Assembly: GCA_913020045.1 (NCBI GenBank)
Contig: CAJWBE010000035.1
Span: 1-36,369, forward strand
DNA from: an uncultured Oleiphilus sp.
GTDB lineage: Bacteria > Pseudomonadota > Gammaproteobacteria > Pseudomonadales > Oleiphilaceae
Direction of reading: 5' to 3'
DNA length: 36,369 nucleotides
The notes under the pieces are model-generated. The model did not search any database. It saw only the letters and a program-made list of their open reading frames with translations, and was not told where the DNA came from. Below, piece after piece: positions 16,673-25,465 of this stretch. Position 1 is the first letter of the stretch. Each line of letters starts with the position of its first letter. Position numbers and translations under genes: made by a program.

Positions 16673-18703
16673 CTAAATCTTGAAATTGCCAATTAGACCT
16701 TTCAAGGTTGCCGTGTCACCAGACAATGCTTCTGCGGCATTCAAAGCACTATTCGCATATTCTTCCGTTTCGTTGCCAAGATCAACGATTTGGTTAACGT
16801 TGGATTCTATGTTCTTAGTAACGACGGCTTGCTCTTCTGCCGCACCAGCAATTTGTTGACTCATTTGGACGATAGAGTCGACACTTGAAACGATTTTTCC
16901 AAGCGCATCGGCTACCTTGTTCGACTGTTGAACCGTCGTTTCGGTGGTGGCGTGACTTCCATCCATTGACTCAACGGCATTGGCCACGCCTTGTTGAAGT
17001 CGCTCAATCATCTTGTCAATTTCTTCCGTCGACTTTTGAGTGCGTTGCGATAAGGTTCTAACTTCGTCTGCGACCACGGCAAAGCCGCGTCCTTGGTCTC
17101 CCGCTCTTGCCGCTTCGATGGCCGCATTGAGCGCAAGAAGGTTGGTTTGCTCTGCGATGGCTTTGATTTCTACGAGTACTTGGTTGATCTCTTCGCTGTC
17201 ATGGCGAACTTGTCGGATGTTTTCAACTGAATTTCGAATCTCTTTAGATAAGGCGTCTACTGCTAGCAGTGTATCGTTCACTACCGATTGACCATTGGAT
17301 GCTTCATTCTGCGCAACATTTGCGGCGTCAGATGTTTTCTGTGTGTTGGTCGCGACTTCATCAACGGTATTAACCATTTGCTGCATAGCGTCGTTAATGT
17401 GGCTGGTCTCTGCGAGCTGGCGTTGGATCGCGGCGCTGTTTGACTGCGCGGTGGCATTAACCCCTTGAGCCTGCATTGACACGCCGTCGACCGTTTTTAA
17501 AACCGCCTCGATCAGGCTTCTGATTTGTTGTGTCATCTCGTTAAATTCTATTGTTAGCTCGCCCAGTTCGTCTTGTGAATGCTTTTCGAGTGTAACGGTC
17601 AGGTCGCCAGACGATACTTTGCGGGCCGCTCTAGAAAAACTTTGTATCGCGTTACGAACGGAAACGGAAAAGCCCATGTAGAGGTAAAGGATGATTGCGA
17701 GTACGACAGTCAAGATGACAAACAATAGTGTCCGTGCTGATTTCTGTTCGTCGAGCCGGTCGACCAGAATGGCGTTTATGTGTGCGGCAACTAGGTCACT
17801 AAATGCGATATATTCATCGATGAATGTGACAACTTCGGATTCGTAGCTAGGCCATTTTTTCTCAAGGTGAATGGGGTTGATGATCTCTTCATCGATAATC
17901 GATTGTACCGAGGGTATTGCATTCAATACCTGCTCGAACGTCTCACTATCTAATTGGTTTAGCACCTTAGATTTAGAGCGAGATAGCTCTATTGCTGGAA
18001 TGAACTCGGTGTTAAATTTATCAAGTTCGTCGTAAAGCGCGTTAAGGCCGTCGCTCATAGCATAACTAATCGCGCCTTCATTTAACGTAAATATTCCGAT
18101 GCTGCGTGCCTTACTTAACTTGTCCAGTGCGTCATTGACGTTGTTGTCTAGTAATGAGAACAAGGTGTTGATTTCAGTATCTGAATCGAGTGCTAGCCCG
18201 GATATTTGGGCAGCGCTTTGGCGCAGTACTGCAAGCTTGTCGTTGAATTCTGAAAAATATCGGTACTGATTTGAGTAGTCTAACTTTTGGATGTCCTGCT
18301 GTTTCATTTGTTCCCACGCATCAAGCGTGGTTTCTGTGTGCTCAATGAGTAATGAAGGCGCGCCTTTATAAGATTGAAGTTTGTCTCGAAAAGATACGAA
18401 CTGCTGTGTTAGCTGACGCTGGAGGCTCGTCGCTCTATTGTCTAGAGTCCCAATTGACCGTTGTTTTGAAATGGAGCGGATATCTCTATATTCCCTGGCC
18501 AGTTGCTCGAGGTCGAGAATATCTTCGTAGAAGGTGATGCCAAACACTTCTTGTTCGATTTGTTTGATGGACGAGTTAAGCTGACTTAACAATAGGTAGC
18601 TTAACCCGATAATTGGGAACAGCCAAAGAACACTAATCAGTGTGAATTTTAGGTTATAGCTAAGCAGGTTCATCAGCTTAATTGCAGGGAGCAAAAACTT
18701 CAC
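16673..18703 (-). CDS. Methyl-accepting chemotaxis protein
   Basis: 676 residues. TM1 (~19-40) and TM2 (~325-350) bracket a ~285-residue, mostly helical periplasmic sensor domain that I cannot assign to a ligand family; its length fits a helical-bundle sensor. A HAMP domain (~350-405) and the signalling domain follow, with the hairpin tip EIKAIAEQTNLLALNAAIEAARAG and DQGRGFAVVADEVRTLSQRT (quoted in parts). The protein ends with IGNFKI and has no CheR-tethering pentapeptide. The start is GTG with GGAG (18714-18711) seven bases upstream. A sigma-28-like promoter precedes it, which ties it to the flagellar regulon. Confidence 0.93.
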   Translation of the reverse strand: MKFLLPAIKLMNLLSYNLKFTLISVLWLFPIIGLSYLLLSQLNSSIKQIEQEVFGITFYEDILDLEQLAREYRDIRSISKQRSIGTLDNRATSLQRQLTQQFVSFRDKLQSYKGAPSLLIEHTETTLDAWEQMKQQDIQKLDYSNQYRYFSEFNDKLAVLRQSAAQISGLALDSDTEINTLFSLLDNNVNDALDKLSKARSIGIFTLNEGAISYAMSDGLNALYDELDKFNTEFIPAIELSRSKSKVLNQLDSETFEQVLNAIPSVQSIIDEEIINPIHLEKKWPSYESEVVTFIDEYIAFSDLVAAHINAILVDRLDEQKSARTLLFVILTVVLAIILYLYMGFSVSVRNAIQSFSRAARKVSSGDLTVTLEKHSQDELGELTIEFNEMTQQIRSLIEAVLKTVDGVSMQAQGVNATAQSNSAAIQRQLAETSHINDAMQQMVNTVDEVATNTQKTSDAANVAQNEASNGQSVVNDTLLAVDALSKEIRNSVENIRQVRHDSEEINQVLVEIKAIAEQTNLLALNAAIEAARAGDQGRGFAVVADEVRTLSQRTQKSTEEIDKMIERLQQGVANAVESMDGSHATTETTVQQSNKVADALGKIVSSVDSIVQMSQQIAGAAEEQAVVTKNIESNVNQIVDLGNETEEYANSALNAAEALSGDTATLKGLIGNFKI

Positions 18704-18747
18704 ACTAGGTCTCCAATCGTAAAAGATATAAATGTTGCATCACTTTG

Positions 18748-18774
18748 TTATCGTTAAGCTGGTGATAATGTTTA
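18748..18774 (-). promoter_or_regulatory. Sigma-28 (FliA) type promoter of the chemotaxis receptor gene
   Basis: On the minus strand TAAA (18774-18771) is followed after exactly 15 bases by AACGATAA (18755-18748). The FliA consensus is TAAA-N15-GCCGATAA; the -35 core and spacing match fully and the -10 matches six of eight. The start codon lies 45 bases further on, giving a short leader. Confidence 0.65.
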
Positions 18775-19074
18775 GCTTTGTTTTAACCAATACGGTATGC
18801 CGTAATCAGTGGCAACAAAAAATGAATAGACTCTCACTTTTTATACTAGCGTGAAAGGGCGCTTCCATCGACGCTTGGCGCTTTATTTAGCCTTACGATG
18901 ATTTAATATATCGTGCTGTTGCACAAGCTGATAAGAAACTAGATTATCGATTGCCATAAATAAGGTAATTTTCGGCAATGAATGCTAGTTTTTATAGTCT
19001 AGTGCGTAATCGATGCTTGTCACTATGTCAGTGCACGGTTGGCGTGTCTGTTTTTGGTTTTTTGGAGTGTGTTC
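18775..19074. other. Divergent intergenic region before gspE
   Basis: This is the rest of the 371-base gap between the chemotaxis receptor and gspE. It holds no gene. I see an operator-like dyad (TACGG, 4 bases, CCGTA at 18791-18804) just upstream of the sigma-28 site and a longer-looped dyad (ATTGCC 18950-18955, GGCAAT 18974-18979). No clear sigma-70 promoter for gspE stands out; TTGCAC (18919) with GATTAT (18942) at 17-base spacing is the best weak candidate. Confidence 0.4.
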
Positions 19075-20646
19075 GTGTCAGATCAAATCGTAACTCAAAA
19101 TGATGACGTGGAGGGTTCGCCTGTTGGTACCGATGGCGCTAGCCTAGGTCTTGCGGATGCGCCGCCTTTTGAGGGAAAGCGAATTGATCGTCTACCATTT
19201 TCCTTCGCTAAAAAGCAGGGCGTGGTTTTGGTGAGTAATAACGAAGTAAGAGAGGTGCTTTATCGCCCAGGCCTCAGTCCTGATGCGTTTGCAGAAGTTA
19301 ACCGGCTTAATCGCGGTGGAGCTGTTTTTCGCTTGGTCGACGAGGCCGAGTTTGAAGCAGCGCTCGGACTCGCATATCAAAACGACTCAGAAGAAGCGAT
19401 GCAGATGGTTGAAGGCTTGGGTGATGATATGGACCTCGCCAGTTTAGCGAACTCCGTGCCTGAGACTGAAGACCTCTTAGAGCAAGAAGATGATGCGCCG
19501 ATTATCAGGCTGATCAATGCAATTTTGACTGAGGCGGTTAAGTCAGACGCGTCGGATGTGCACATTGAAACTTTCGAGAAACAGTTAGTGGTTCGTTTTC
19601 GGGTTGATGGTGTACTGCGAGAAATCGTTAAACCTAAGCGTGCGCTCGCGCCTTTGCTCGTGTCTCGAATAAAAGTTATGTCCCGATTAGATATCGCCGA
19701 AAAACGCATCCCGCAAGATGGCCGTATCTCTCTAAGAGTCGGCGGACGAGAAGTCGACATTCGGGTTTCGACGATGCCTTCTGCAAGTGGCGAAAGAATT
19801 GTACTCAGGTTGCTAGATAAAAACGCCGGTAGACTAAAACTGGAAAGCCTGGGGATGAGTGAACGGGACTTGGAATCTATTAAGTCCATTGTTAATCGAC
19901 CACACGGAATTATGCTGGTTACGGGGCCTACAGGCTCGGGTAAAACGACAACTCTTTATTCGGGGTTGTCCGAAATTAACGATAGAAGCCGAAACATCTT
20001 AACGGTTGAAGATCCGATCGAGTACAACTTACCCGGAATCGGTCAAACTCAAGTTAATACCAAGGTGGATATGACATTTGCTCGCGGCTTGCGGGCGATT
20101 TTGCGTCAGGACCCAGACGTCGTCATGATCGGTGAAATTCGTGACTTGGAGACTGCTGAGATCGCTGTACAAGCAAGTTTAACGGGGCATATGGTGCTTT
20201 CAACTCTGCATACAAATAGCGCCGTTGGTTCGATAACGCGGCTAATGGATATGGGCGTTGAGCCTTTTCTAATTAGCTCTAGTATGGTCGGAATTGTCGC
20301 ACAGCGGCTAGTGCGAGTGCTTTGCCAAGAGTGTAAAGAGCCGATGGAGGCAACCCCTTCTGTTTGTGATTATTTGCAGGTTGACCCAAGTTCGCCCCCG
20401 GTCATATACAAAACCAAAGGCTGCTCGGAATGTAATCACCAAGGCTATAAAGGGCGAGTGGGTATTTACGAAGTGATTGAGGTGGACGAGCGGCTTCGCG
20501 AGTTGATTCATAACAAAGCGGGCGAAATGGAGCTAGAGGCTTGTGCTCGCGAACGTAGCCCTAGCATTCATGAAGACGGTATTGCCAAGGTTTTATCCGG
20601 TATTACAACGATAGAAGAGGTTGTGCGTGTTACGCATAAGGGATAG
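19075..20646 (+). CDS. gspE: Type II secretion ATPase GspE
   Basis: 523 residues. This is the cytoplasmic hexameric ATPase that powers pseudopilus assembly, recruited to the membrane by GspL. An N1E-like region (~20-110) is followed by an acidic linker, then the ATPase domain: Walker A GPTGSGKTTT (~284-293), Asp box and Walker B RQDPDVVMIGEIRD, His box HMVLSTLHTN. The zinc-binding C-x2-C pairs (CQEC ~417, CSEC ~450) typical of GspE are present. The GTG at 19075 has GGAG seven bases upstream; a TTG 36 bases earlier would add a hydrophobic stretch unlike GspE and lacks an SD. First gene of gspE-M; gspF starts two bases after the stop. Confidence 0.96.
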   Translation: MSDQIVTQNDDVEGSPVGTDGASLGLADAPPFEGKRIDRLPFSFAKKQGVVLVSNNEVREVLYRPGLSPDAFAEVNRLNRGGAVFRLVDEAEFEAALGLAYQNDSEEAMQMVEGLGDDMDLASLANSVPETEDLLEQEDDAPIIRLINAILTEAVKSDASDVHIETFEKQLVVRFRVDGVLREIVKPKRALAPLLVSRIKVMSRLDIAEKRIPQDGRISLRVGGREVDIRVSTMPSASGERIVLRLLDKNAGRLKLESLGMSERDLESIKSIVNRPHGIMLVTGPTGSGKTTTLYSGLSEINDRSRNILTVEDPIEYNLPGIGQTQVNTKVDMTFARGLRAILRQDPDVVMIGEIRDLETAEIAVQASLTGHMVLSTLHTNSAVGSITRLMDMGVEPFLISSSMVGIVAQRLVRVLCQECKEPMEATPSVCDYLQVDPSSPPVIYKTKGCSECNHQGYKGRVGIYEVIEVDERLRELIHNKAGEMELEACARERSPSIHEDGIAKVLSGITTIEEVVRVTHKG

Positions 20647-20648
20647 CT

Positions 20649-21860
20649 ATGGCTGCATTTGATTATAAAGCGCTTGATGAGCGCGGGCGCCAGCAGAAAG
20701 GAGTCATGGAGGCAGACAGTGCCCGCCAGATAAGGCAGCAGCTCCGTGACAAGGGCTGGGTTCCCCTTGAAGTCGAACAAAGTATTGAAAAAGAAGGCGC
20801 TAGCGGAATTTTCCAAGCGCGTAAGTCGATTAGCGTTAAAGATTTGTCGTTGTTGACACGGCAGATAGCAACCTTGGTTCAATCTGGGATACCCATAGAA
20901 GAAACGCTCAGTGCGGTCTCTTCCCAAAGTGAAAAGCCGGCGATCAGAAGCATGATGCTTGCGATACGTGCCAAGGTACTTGAAGGGTATACCTTGGCTG
21001 ATAGCCTTGCGGAATTCCCCGCTGCTTTTCCTAAGCTCTATCGTTCGACGGTAGCAGCGGGCGAGCACGCGGGCCATTTGGACTTGGTACTCAATCGATT
21101 GGCTGACTACACAGAATCCCGTCAGGCTGCGCGACAGAAAATACAGCTAGCGGCCATCTACCCTTTGATTCTAAGTGTCGTGGCGATTGCGATAGTCGTG
21201 GTTCTTCTCACTTATGTCGTTCCCGATATTATTGAGGTATTTATAAATAATGGTCAGGAGCTACCTCCTCTGACTCAGGCTTTGCTTGCTTGCAGTGGCT
21301 TCTTAGGCGATTGGGGGTTGCTATTGTTATTCATCTTGATAGGGGCCGGTGTCGGTTTCAAATTGGCGTTAAAGAAAGATGCATTTCGATTGGCTTATCA
21401 TAAAAAACTACTGCAAATGCCGTTCATCAAAAAGTTGACGCGAGGTGCGAATACCTCTCAGTTTGCGAGTACGCTAAGTATCTTAAACAGTAGTGGTGTG
21501 CCTTTGGTCGACGCCATGCGAATAGCTTCTGAAGTGCTTAGTAACGATTGCATGCGGGCTGCGCTGCTTGACGCAGCTCAGTCTGTTAGCGAGGGAGGTA
21601 GTTTGTACAAGTCCATCGAGCAGACTGGGTATTTCCCTCCAATAATGGTGCATATGATTGCGAGTGGCGAGTCGAGCGGTGAGCTTGATCAGATGTTGGA
21701 GCGCACAGCGTCGCATCAGGAGAGTGACCTGCAAGGGTTGATAGAAACTTTGGTTGGCTTGTTTGAACCGTTTATGCTGCTTTTTATGGGCGCGGTTGTT
21801 CTGATTATTGTACTGGCAATCATGTTGCCAATTCTGAATATGAGTAATTTAGTTGGCTAA
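20649..21860 (+). CDS. gspF: Type II secretion inner-membrane platform protein GspF
   Basis: 403 residues, standard length. GspF is the polytopic inner-membrane platform that couples the ATPase to pseudopilus growth. Starts AAFDYKALDERGRQQKGVMEAD, typical of GspF/PilC. Two homologous cytoplasmic domains (~70-170 and ~270-370, each with a GxPL/GIPI-type motif: QSGIPIEETLSAV, NSSGVPLVDAMRIA) and three transmembrane segments (~170-195, 220-242, 375-397) are present. It is packed against gspE and followed 50 bases later by gspG. Confidence 0.96.
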   Translation: MAAFDYKALDERGRQQKGVMEADSARQIRQQLRDKGWVPLEVEQSIEKEGASGIFQARKSISVKDLSLLTRQIATLVQSGIPIEETLSAVSSQSEKPAIRSMMLAIRAKVLEGYTLADSLAEFPAAFPKLYRSTVAAGEHAGHLDLVLNRLADYTESRQAARQKIQLAAIYPLILSVVAIAIVVVLLTYVVPDIIEVFINNGQELPPLTQALLACSGFLGDWGLLLLFILIGAGVGFKLALKKDAFRLAYHKKLLQMPFIKKLTRGANTSQFASTLSILNSSGVPLVDAMRIASEVLSNDCMRAALLDAAQSVSEGGSLYKSIEQTGYFPPIMVHMIASGESSGELDQMLERTASHQESDLQGLIETLVGLFEPFMLLFMGAVVLIIVLAIMLPILNMSNLVG

Positions 21861-21910
21861 CGCTCCGCTATGGAGTTTATAGATATAATTTTAATGAACA
21901 GGAAAGGGTA

Positions 21911-22348
21911 ATGAAAAAATCTAAGGGCATGCAAAGCGGTTTTACCTTGATAGAAATTATGGTGGTGATGGTCATACTCGGGTTGCTGGTGGCGGTTGTT
22001 GCGCCAAATATACTGGGTCGTGGTGAAGAGGCGAGGGTTGGTGTGGCCAAGACACAAATCCGAAATGTCAGTAATGCCTTGGATTTATACAAGTTGGACA
22101 ACTTTAATTACCCCAGTACTGAGCAAGGGCTAGAGGCCTTAGTAACCGAGCCGTCAGGCTCCCCCGAAGCAAAAAACTGGAACAAGGATGGGTACTTACC
22201 GAATGCTCCCGTCGACCCATGGGGTAATGAGTATCAGTATATTAGTCCAGGCTCAGAAGGTCCTTACGACCTGTATTCGTTTGGGCGTGATGGCAAAGAA
22301 GGTGGTGCTGATGACGGTGCCGATATTAGCGTCCACGACTTAAATTAG
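21911..22348 (+). CDS. gspG: Major pseudopilin GspG
   Basis: 145 residues. Main subunit of the T2SS pseudopilus. Prepilin leader KKSKGMQSG is cleaved before FTLIEIMVVMVILGLL, with the required Gly at -1 and Glu at +5. The C-terminal half carries the conserved GspG pattern LDNFNYPSTEQGLEAL, then the calcium-site region around NAPVDPWGNEYQY and YDLYSFGRDGKEGGADDGADI. SD AGGAAAGGG lies close before the ATG. The prepilin peptidase (GspO/PilD) is not in the window. Confidence 0.97.
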   Translation: MKKSKGMQSGFTLIEIMVVMVILGLLVAVVAPNILGRGEEARVGVAKTQIRNVSNALDLYKLDNFNYPSTEQGLEALVTEPSGSPEAKNWNKDGYLPNAPVDPWGNEYQYISPGSEGPYDLYSFGRDGKEGGADDGADISVHDLN

Positions 22349-22352
22349 TTTC

Positions 22353-22919
22353 GTGAATACTGGCATTCCAAAAAACGTAACCAATGGCTTCACGCTAATA
22401 GAGTTGTTGGTAGTCATTGTGTTGATTGGTTTACTCGCCAGTATTGGATTAACAACGGTAGGTTCAGGGAACCAAGGCAGAGCGCTCAATAACGAAGTTA
22501 ATCGTTTGCATGCGGTATTACGGATGGCGTCCGAAGAAGCTATCTATTCTAATAGTGAGATAGGCATCCGCTTTGAAAGTGATGCCTATTCGTTTTTAGT
22601 CTATGACGAAGAAGAGTCGTCTTGGGTTGATGCTCCACAACGATTTTTGCGCTCGCATACTTTTCCAGAGTGGCTGGTAGTTGAGTGGCGTAGAGAGGAT
22701 GAGTTTCGCTTGCCTGACCAGAGTTCAAGCAGTGACAGTAGCGGAAAAATAGACGAAGAAGATAGCAAAGAACCCGACCTAGTAATGCTATCGAGCGGTG
22801 AGATCACGCCTTTCGTCATAGGCTTTTCATTAGATAATGATTCCGATTCTTTGCTTGAGATTAAAACGGATGAGCAGGGAGATATCATATTGCCCCATGT
22901 GCTTGAGCAAAATTCGTGA
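22353..22919 (+). CDS. gspH: Minor pseudopilin GspH
   Basis: 188 residues. Leader ending TNG, then FTLIELLVVIVLIGLLASIG; Glu at +5 present. The C-terminal beta domain is poorly conserved but fits GspH (SEEAIYSNSEIGIRFESDAYSFLVYD). It contains a hydrophilic Ser/Asp/Glu-rich insertion (~125-150: DQSSSSDSSGKIDEEDSKEP) absent from short GspH proteins. The GTG start has no obvious SD and lies four bases after the gspG stop; no ATG precedes the leader, so coupling to gspG translation is likely. The start is less certain than the identity. Confidence 0.88.
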   Translation: MNTGIPKNVTNGFTLIELLVVIVLIGLLASIGLTTVGSGNQGRALNNEVNRLHAVLRMASEEAIYSNSEIGIRFESDAYSFLVYDEEESSWVDAPQRFLRSHTFPEWLVVEWRREDEFRLPDQSSSSDSSGKIDEEDSKEPDLVMLSSGEITPFVIGFSLDNDSDSLLEIKTDEQGDIILPHVLEQNS

Positions 22920-23323
22920 CGTTTCCTAAGCGGGTGACCGACAACCCAGCTAGACCTAAGCGAGGCTTCACCTTGTTAGAGGTGCTGGTTGCGCTAATAT
23001 TCTTTTCCCTGATTGGTCTGGTGATTCAACAGGTCTCGGCTTCCACTGTTTCTCAATACCAGACGGTTCGTATGAAAATGTTAGGAACCTGGATTGCTCA
23101 GAACAAAATGGCAGAATTACGACTGAGTGGTGCGTTCCCAACGCCTAAAGAATACAAGGAAGATGTCACGTATGGTGATGTTGACTGGGAGCTTGTGTCG
23201 AAAGTCAGTACAACGGATAACCCCTTTATCAACCGGGTAGAACTTTCTGCGTTTTCGCTGGGTGAGTCAGCAGATGATAGGCGCAAGCGTGCCTCGCTGA
23301 CTGGTTTTTTGGGCCGCTATTGA
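22916..23323 (+). CDS. gspI: Minor pseudopilin GspI
   Basis: 135 residues. Leader ARPKRG, then FTLLEVLVALIFFSLIGLVI; Glu at +5 present. The segment YQTVRMKMLGTWIAQNKMAELRL is diagnostic of GspI. GspI forms the pseudopilus tip complex with GspJ and GspK. The start GTG overlaps the gspH stop (GTGA at 22916-22919), so it is translationally coupled; gspJ starts one base after its stop. Confidence 0.93.
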   Translation: MTFPKRVTDNPARPKRGFTLLEVLVALIFFSLIGLVIQQVSASTVSQYQTVRMKMLGTWIAQNKMAELRLSGAFPTPKEYKEDVTYGDVDWELVSKVSTTDNPFINRVELSAFSLGESADDRRKRASLTGFLGRY

Positions 23324-23324
23324 T

Positions 23325-24122
23325 ATGAGGTCTGCTTTCATCCGTCCCGTTGGCTTTACGCTGCTTGAAGTGTTGATTGCGATATTTATTACTGCTGCGA
23401 TCGGTTTGGGGTCATGGCAGGTTCTTAACCAGGCGATTCGTACAAACGAACTAACCCAGACCAGGTTAGCCGAGCTGGGTGACTTGCAAAAAATGATGTT
23501 CTTTGTGTCTCGCGATATGCAACAAGTCGCGGCGCGAAGTATCCGAGATGAATTTGGAGACTACCAGCCAGCGCTCAGTACTAAAAATGATGAATTTATA
23601 GTCGAGTTTACGCGAGTGGGTTGGCGCAACCCTTTGCCCACTTATGACGTCCGCTCAGAAGTTCAACGGGTGGCATATGAGCTGAATGCAGATGGCGATT
23701 TTTCCCGGTTGACATGGTCAGTACTCGATAGAGCTCAGGATTCTGAACCGCGAAGCCGTATCTTGATGAGCGAGCTGTCTGAAGTAAGCGTTAGCTTTCT
23801 GAGCCAAACTGATGAATGGATTGATGACTGGCCTCCAGTTTCTGGCGGGGCGGGCGCAAGCGCAGATCCGATGGCCCCTTTTAACACCCTGCCGCGAGCG
23901 ATCAACCTCACGTTTACCTCAGATCGTTTTGGTGAGATGAACCGCGTTTACGATTTTGTATCGTATCAAGAACAGCAAGACATTCCTGGCGCTGCGGGAG
24001 GTGCAGGTGGAGTAGGTGGTGCGGGTGGCTCAAGTGGTGCGGGCAATGGCTCTAATAATGAAGGAGCGGGCGGCGCTGATGACGAGGATGTCGGTGAGGA
24101 AAGCGTGGAGCAAATTCGATGA
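23325..24122 (+). CDS. gspJ: Minor pseudopilin GspJ with a glycine-rich tail
   Basis: 265 residues; most GspJ are 195-230. Leader ends PVG, then FTLLEVLIAIFITAAIGLG. The body includes MMFFVSRDMQQVAARSIRDEFGD and FTRVGWRNPL, both typical of GspJ. From ~223 the protein carries a tail of Gly, Ala, Ser and Asn (GAAGGAGGVGGAGGSSGAG and onward) that ends in an acidic stretch (DDEDVGEESVEQ). The stop overlaps the gspK start (ATGA at 24119-24122). The tail is not part of the known fold and is probably flexible. Confidence 0.94.
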   Translation: MRSAFIRPVGFTLLEVLIAIFITAAIGLGSWQVLNQAIRTNELTQTRLAELGDLQKMMFFVSRDMQQVAARSIRDEFGDYQPALSTKNDEFIVEFTRVGWRNPLPTYDVRSEVQRVAYELNADGDFSRLTWSVLDRAQDSEPRSRILMSELSEVSVSFLSQTDEWIDDWPPVSGGAGASADPMAPFNTLPRAINLTFTSDRFGEMNRVYDFVSYQEQQDIPGAAGGAGGVGGAGGSSGAGNGSNNEGAGGADDEDVGEESVEQIR

Positions 24123-25201
24123 TCTCACCATACAAATTAGCGTTTTCAAATGACGGACGCACTCCATCAGGGGCTCATCAACAAGGCGTTGCCTTAATGA
24201 TCGTGATTCTCGTATTTGCCTTGGTCACAATTCTCAGTGTTGGAATGTATAACCGACAAAGTTTGTTTATTCAGCAAGCGGGCAATATTGCCGCGCAAAC
24301 CCAAGCGTATGAATTCGCGTTAACGGCTGAGAAAGTTGCTAGGGCGATACTAAAAGAAGATTGGGATAAAGATAAGAAAGACGGTTTTTTTGACGATCTC
24401 GAATTGATAAGCGCCTCGCTTGCTTACCCGTTTGAAAACGCGCTGTTGGAAGCGCAGTTTGACGATGTTCAGGGACGCTTGAACCTCAACGATCTAGTGA
24501 ATTTGGATGGCAGCCCGAATACCTTAATGATTGATCGTTTCAAACGGCTATTTACTCGCCTTAACCTCGACACGGCAAAGCTTGAGGTGATAATTGACTG
24601 GCTTGATGAAGATCAGAATCAATATAGCTTTGATGGGGCCGAAGATGGCGACTATTTAGGGTTGTCGCCGCCTTTTCGAACATCCAAACAGTCTTTTTTT
24701 CATGGCAGCGAATTGAGGTTAATGTTTGGCCTTGAACTAGATGACTATCGAGAACTCAGTAAATTTGTCGTCGCGCTACCCAGAGGGTTTGGCCACACTA
24801 ACGTGAATACCGCGCCGGCTGAAGTGTTGCAAGCGTTGATCGCTAATTTAACAGATCAAGAAGCTGAGCAGTTGATAGAGGCGCGTGATAGCGAGGCGTG
24901 GAAAACTATTGCGGATTTCAAGGCTGAGCCTACGCTAGACGGAAAGACGATAGACGAGACACATATTGGCGTTAACGCTTTGTTTTACGAGCTTGCGATA
25001 AAAGTCACTTTTGCGGAGCGCACGGCGCGTTTGAAAAGTTTGATTTATCGAGCGCAAAGCGACGGGGCAATGAGTATCCTTCGAAGAGATCAGGGCCAGA
25101 AGTATTTAATTACTAAAGAGAACTTATCGTTGGTTGGCGGAAGTGGTGCTTCAGGGGCATCCGGAGCTGGAGGGAGTTCCGGTTCAGCGGGCACCCCTTA
25201 A
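24119..25201 (+). CDS. gspK: Minor pseudopilin GspK with a Gly/Ser-rich tail
   Basis: 360 residues. The leader ends QQG, followed by VALMIVILVFALVTILSVG; it lacks Glu at +5, as is normal for GspK. GspK caps the pseudopilus tip with a large helical domain: FDDVQGRLNLNDLVN (~112-126), LDEDQNQYSFDGAEDGDYLG, and VNTAPAEVLQALIANLT are diagnostic. The last ~22 residues (VGGSGASGASGAGGSSGSAG) are a low-complexity tail similar in composition to that of GspJ. Overlaps gspJ by four bases; a 264-base gap precedes gspL. Confidence 0.95.
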   Translation: MISPYKLAFSNDGRTPSGAHQQGVALMIVILVFALVTILSVGMYNRQSLFIQQAGNIAAQTQAYEFALTAEKVARAILKEDWDKDKKDGFFDDLELISASLAYPFENALLEAQFDDVQGRLNLNDLVNLDGSPNTLMIDRFKRLFTRLNLDTAKLEVIIDWLDEDQNQYSFDGAEDGDYLGLSPPFRTSKQSFFHGSELRLMFGLELDDYRELSKFVVALPRGFGHTNVNTAPAEVLQALIANLTDQEAEQLIEARDSEAWKTIADFKAEPTLDGKTIDETHIGVNALFYELAIKVTFAERTARLKSLIYRAQSDGAMSILRRDQGQKYLITKENLSLVGGSGASGASGAGGSSGSAGTP

Positions 25202-25381
25202 ACGCAGTTTTAGTCTTGATGCGGTGTGACGGTTGGTAAGGACTTTATGGTTGATGTCCGCGTCGCAACAGCAGCTTGGGTTTTATCGTTTTGAAGTGCT
25301 TCGTTGATTTCTTGAAGAAAAATGAATGGCTTGACGGTGCTGAGAACCAAAAGATTTTCATAACAAAATAAAACTTATCGC

Positions 25382-25387
25382 TATAAT
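25382..25387 (+). promoter_or_regulatory. Possible -10 box upstream of gspL
   Basis: TATAAT is a perfect -10 hexamer in the unusually large 264-base gap between gspK and gspL (25202-25465), which has no gene. No good -35 lies 16-18 bases upstream (TTGACG at 25331 is too far), so this is only a weak candidate for a separate gspL-gspM promoter. Confidence 0.25.
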
Positions 25388-25465
25388 TCTTAGTAGACTT
25401 AAATTAGTGTATCGACACACCAGTAAACTATAGGAACGGGCGCTTTAGCCTTTTAGAATTATCTT

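Noticed and set aside
19039-19074. Upstream TTG start for gspE
   Set aside because: It would add a 12-residue hydrophobic stretch unlike GspE and has no SD; the GTG at 19075 has GGAG at the right distance.
20568-21077. 169-codon minus-strand open frame over gspE/gspF
   Set aside because: Antisense to two well-supported genes, with no recognisable domain or SD. The similar long antisense frames at 19377-19889, 12335-12778 and 1822-2208 are rejected for the same reason.
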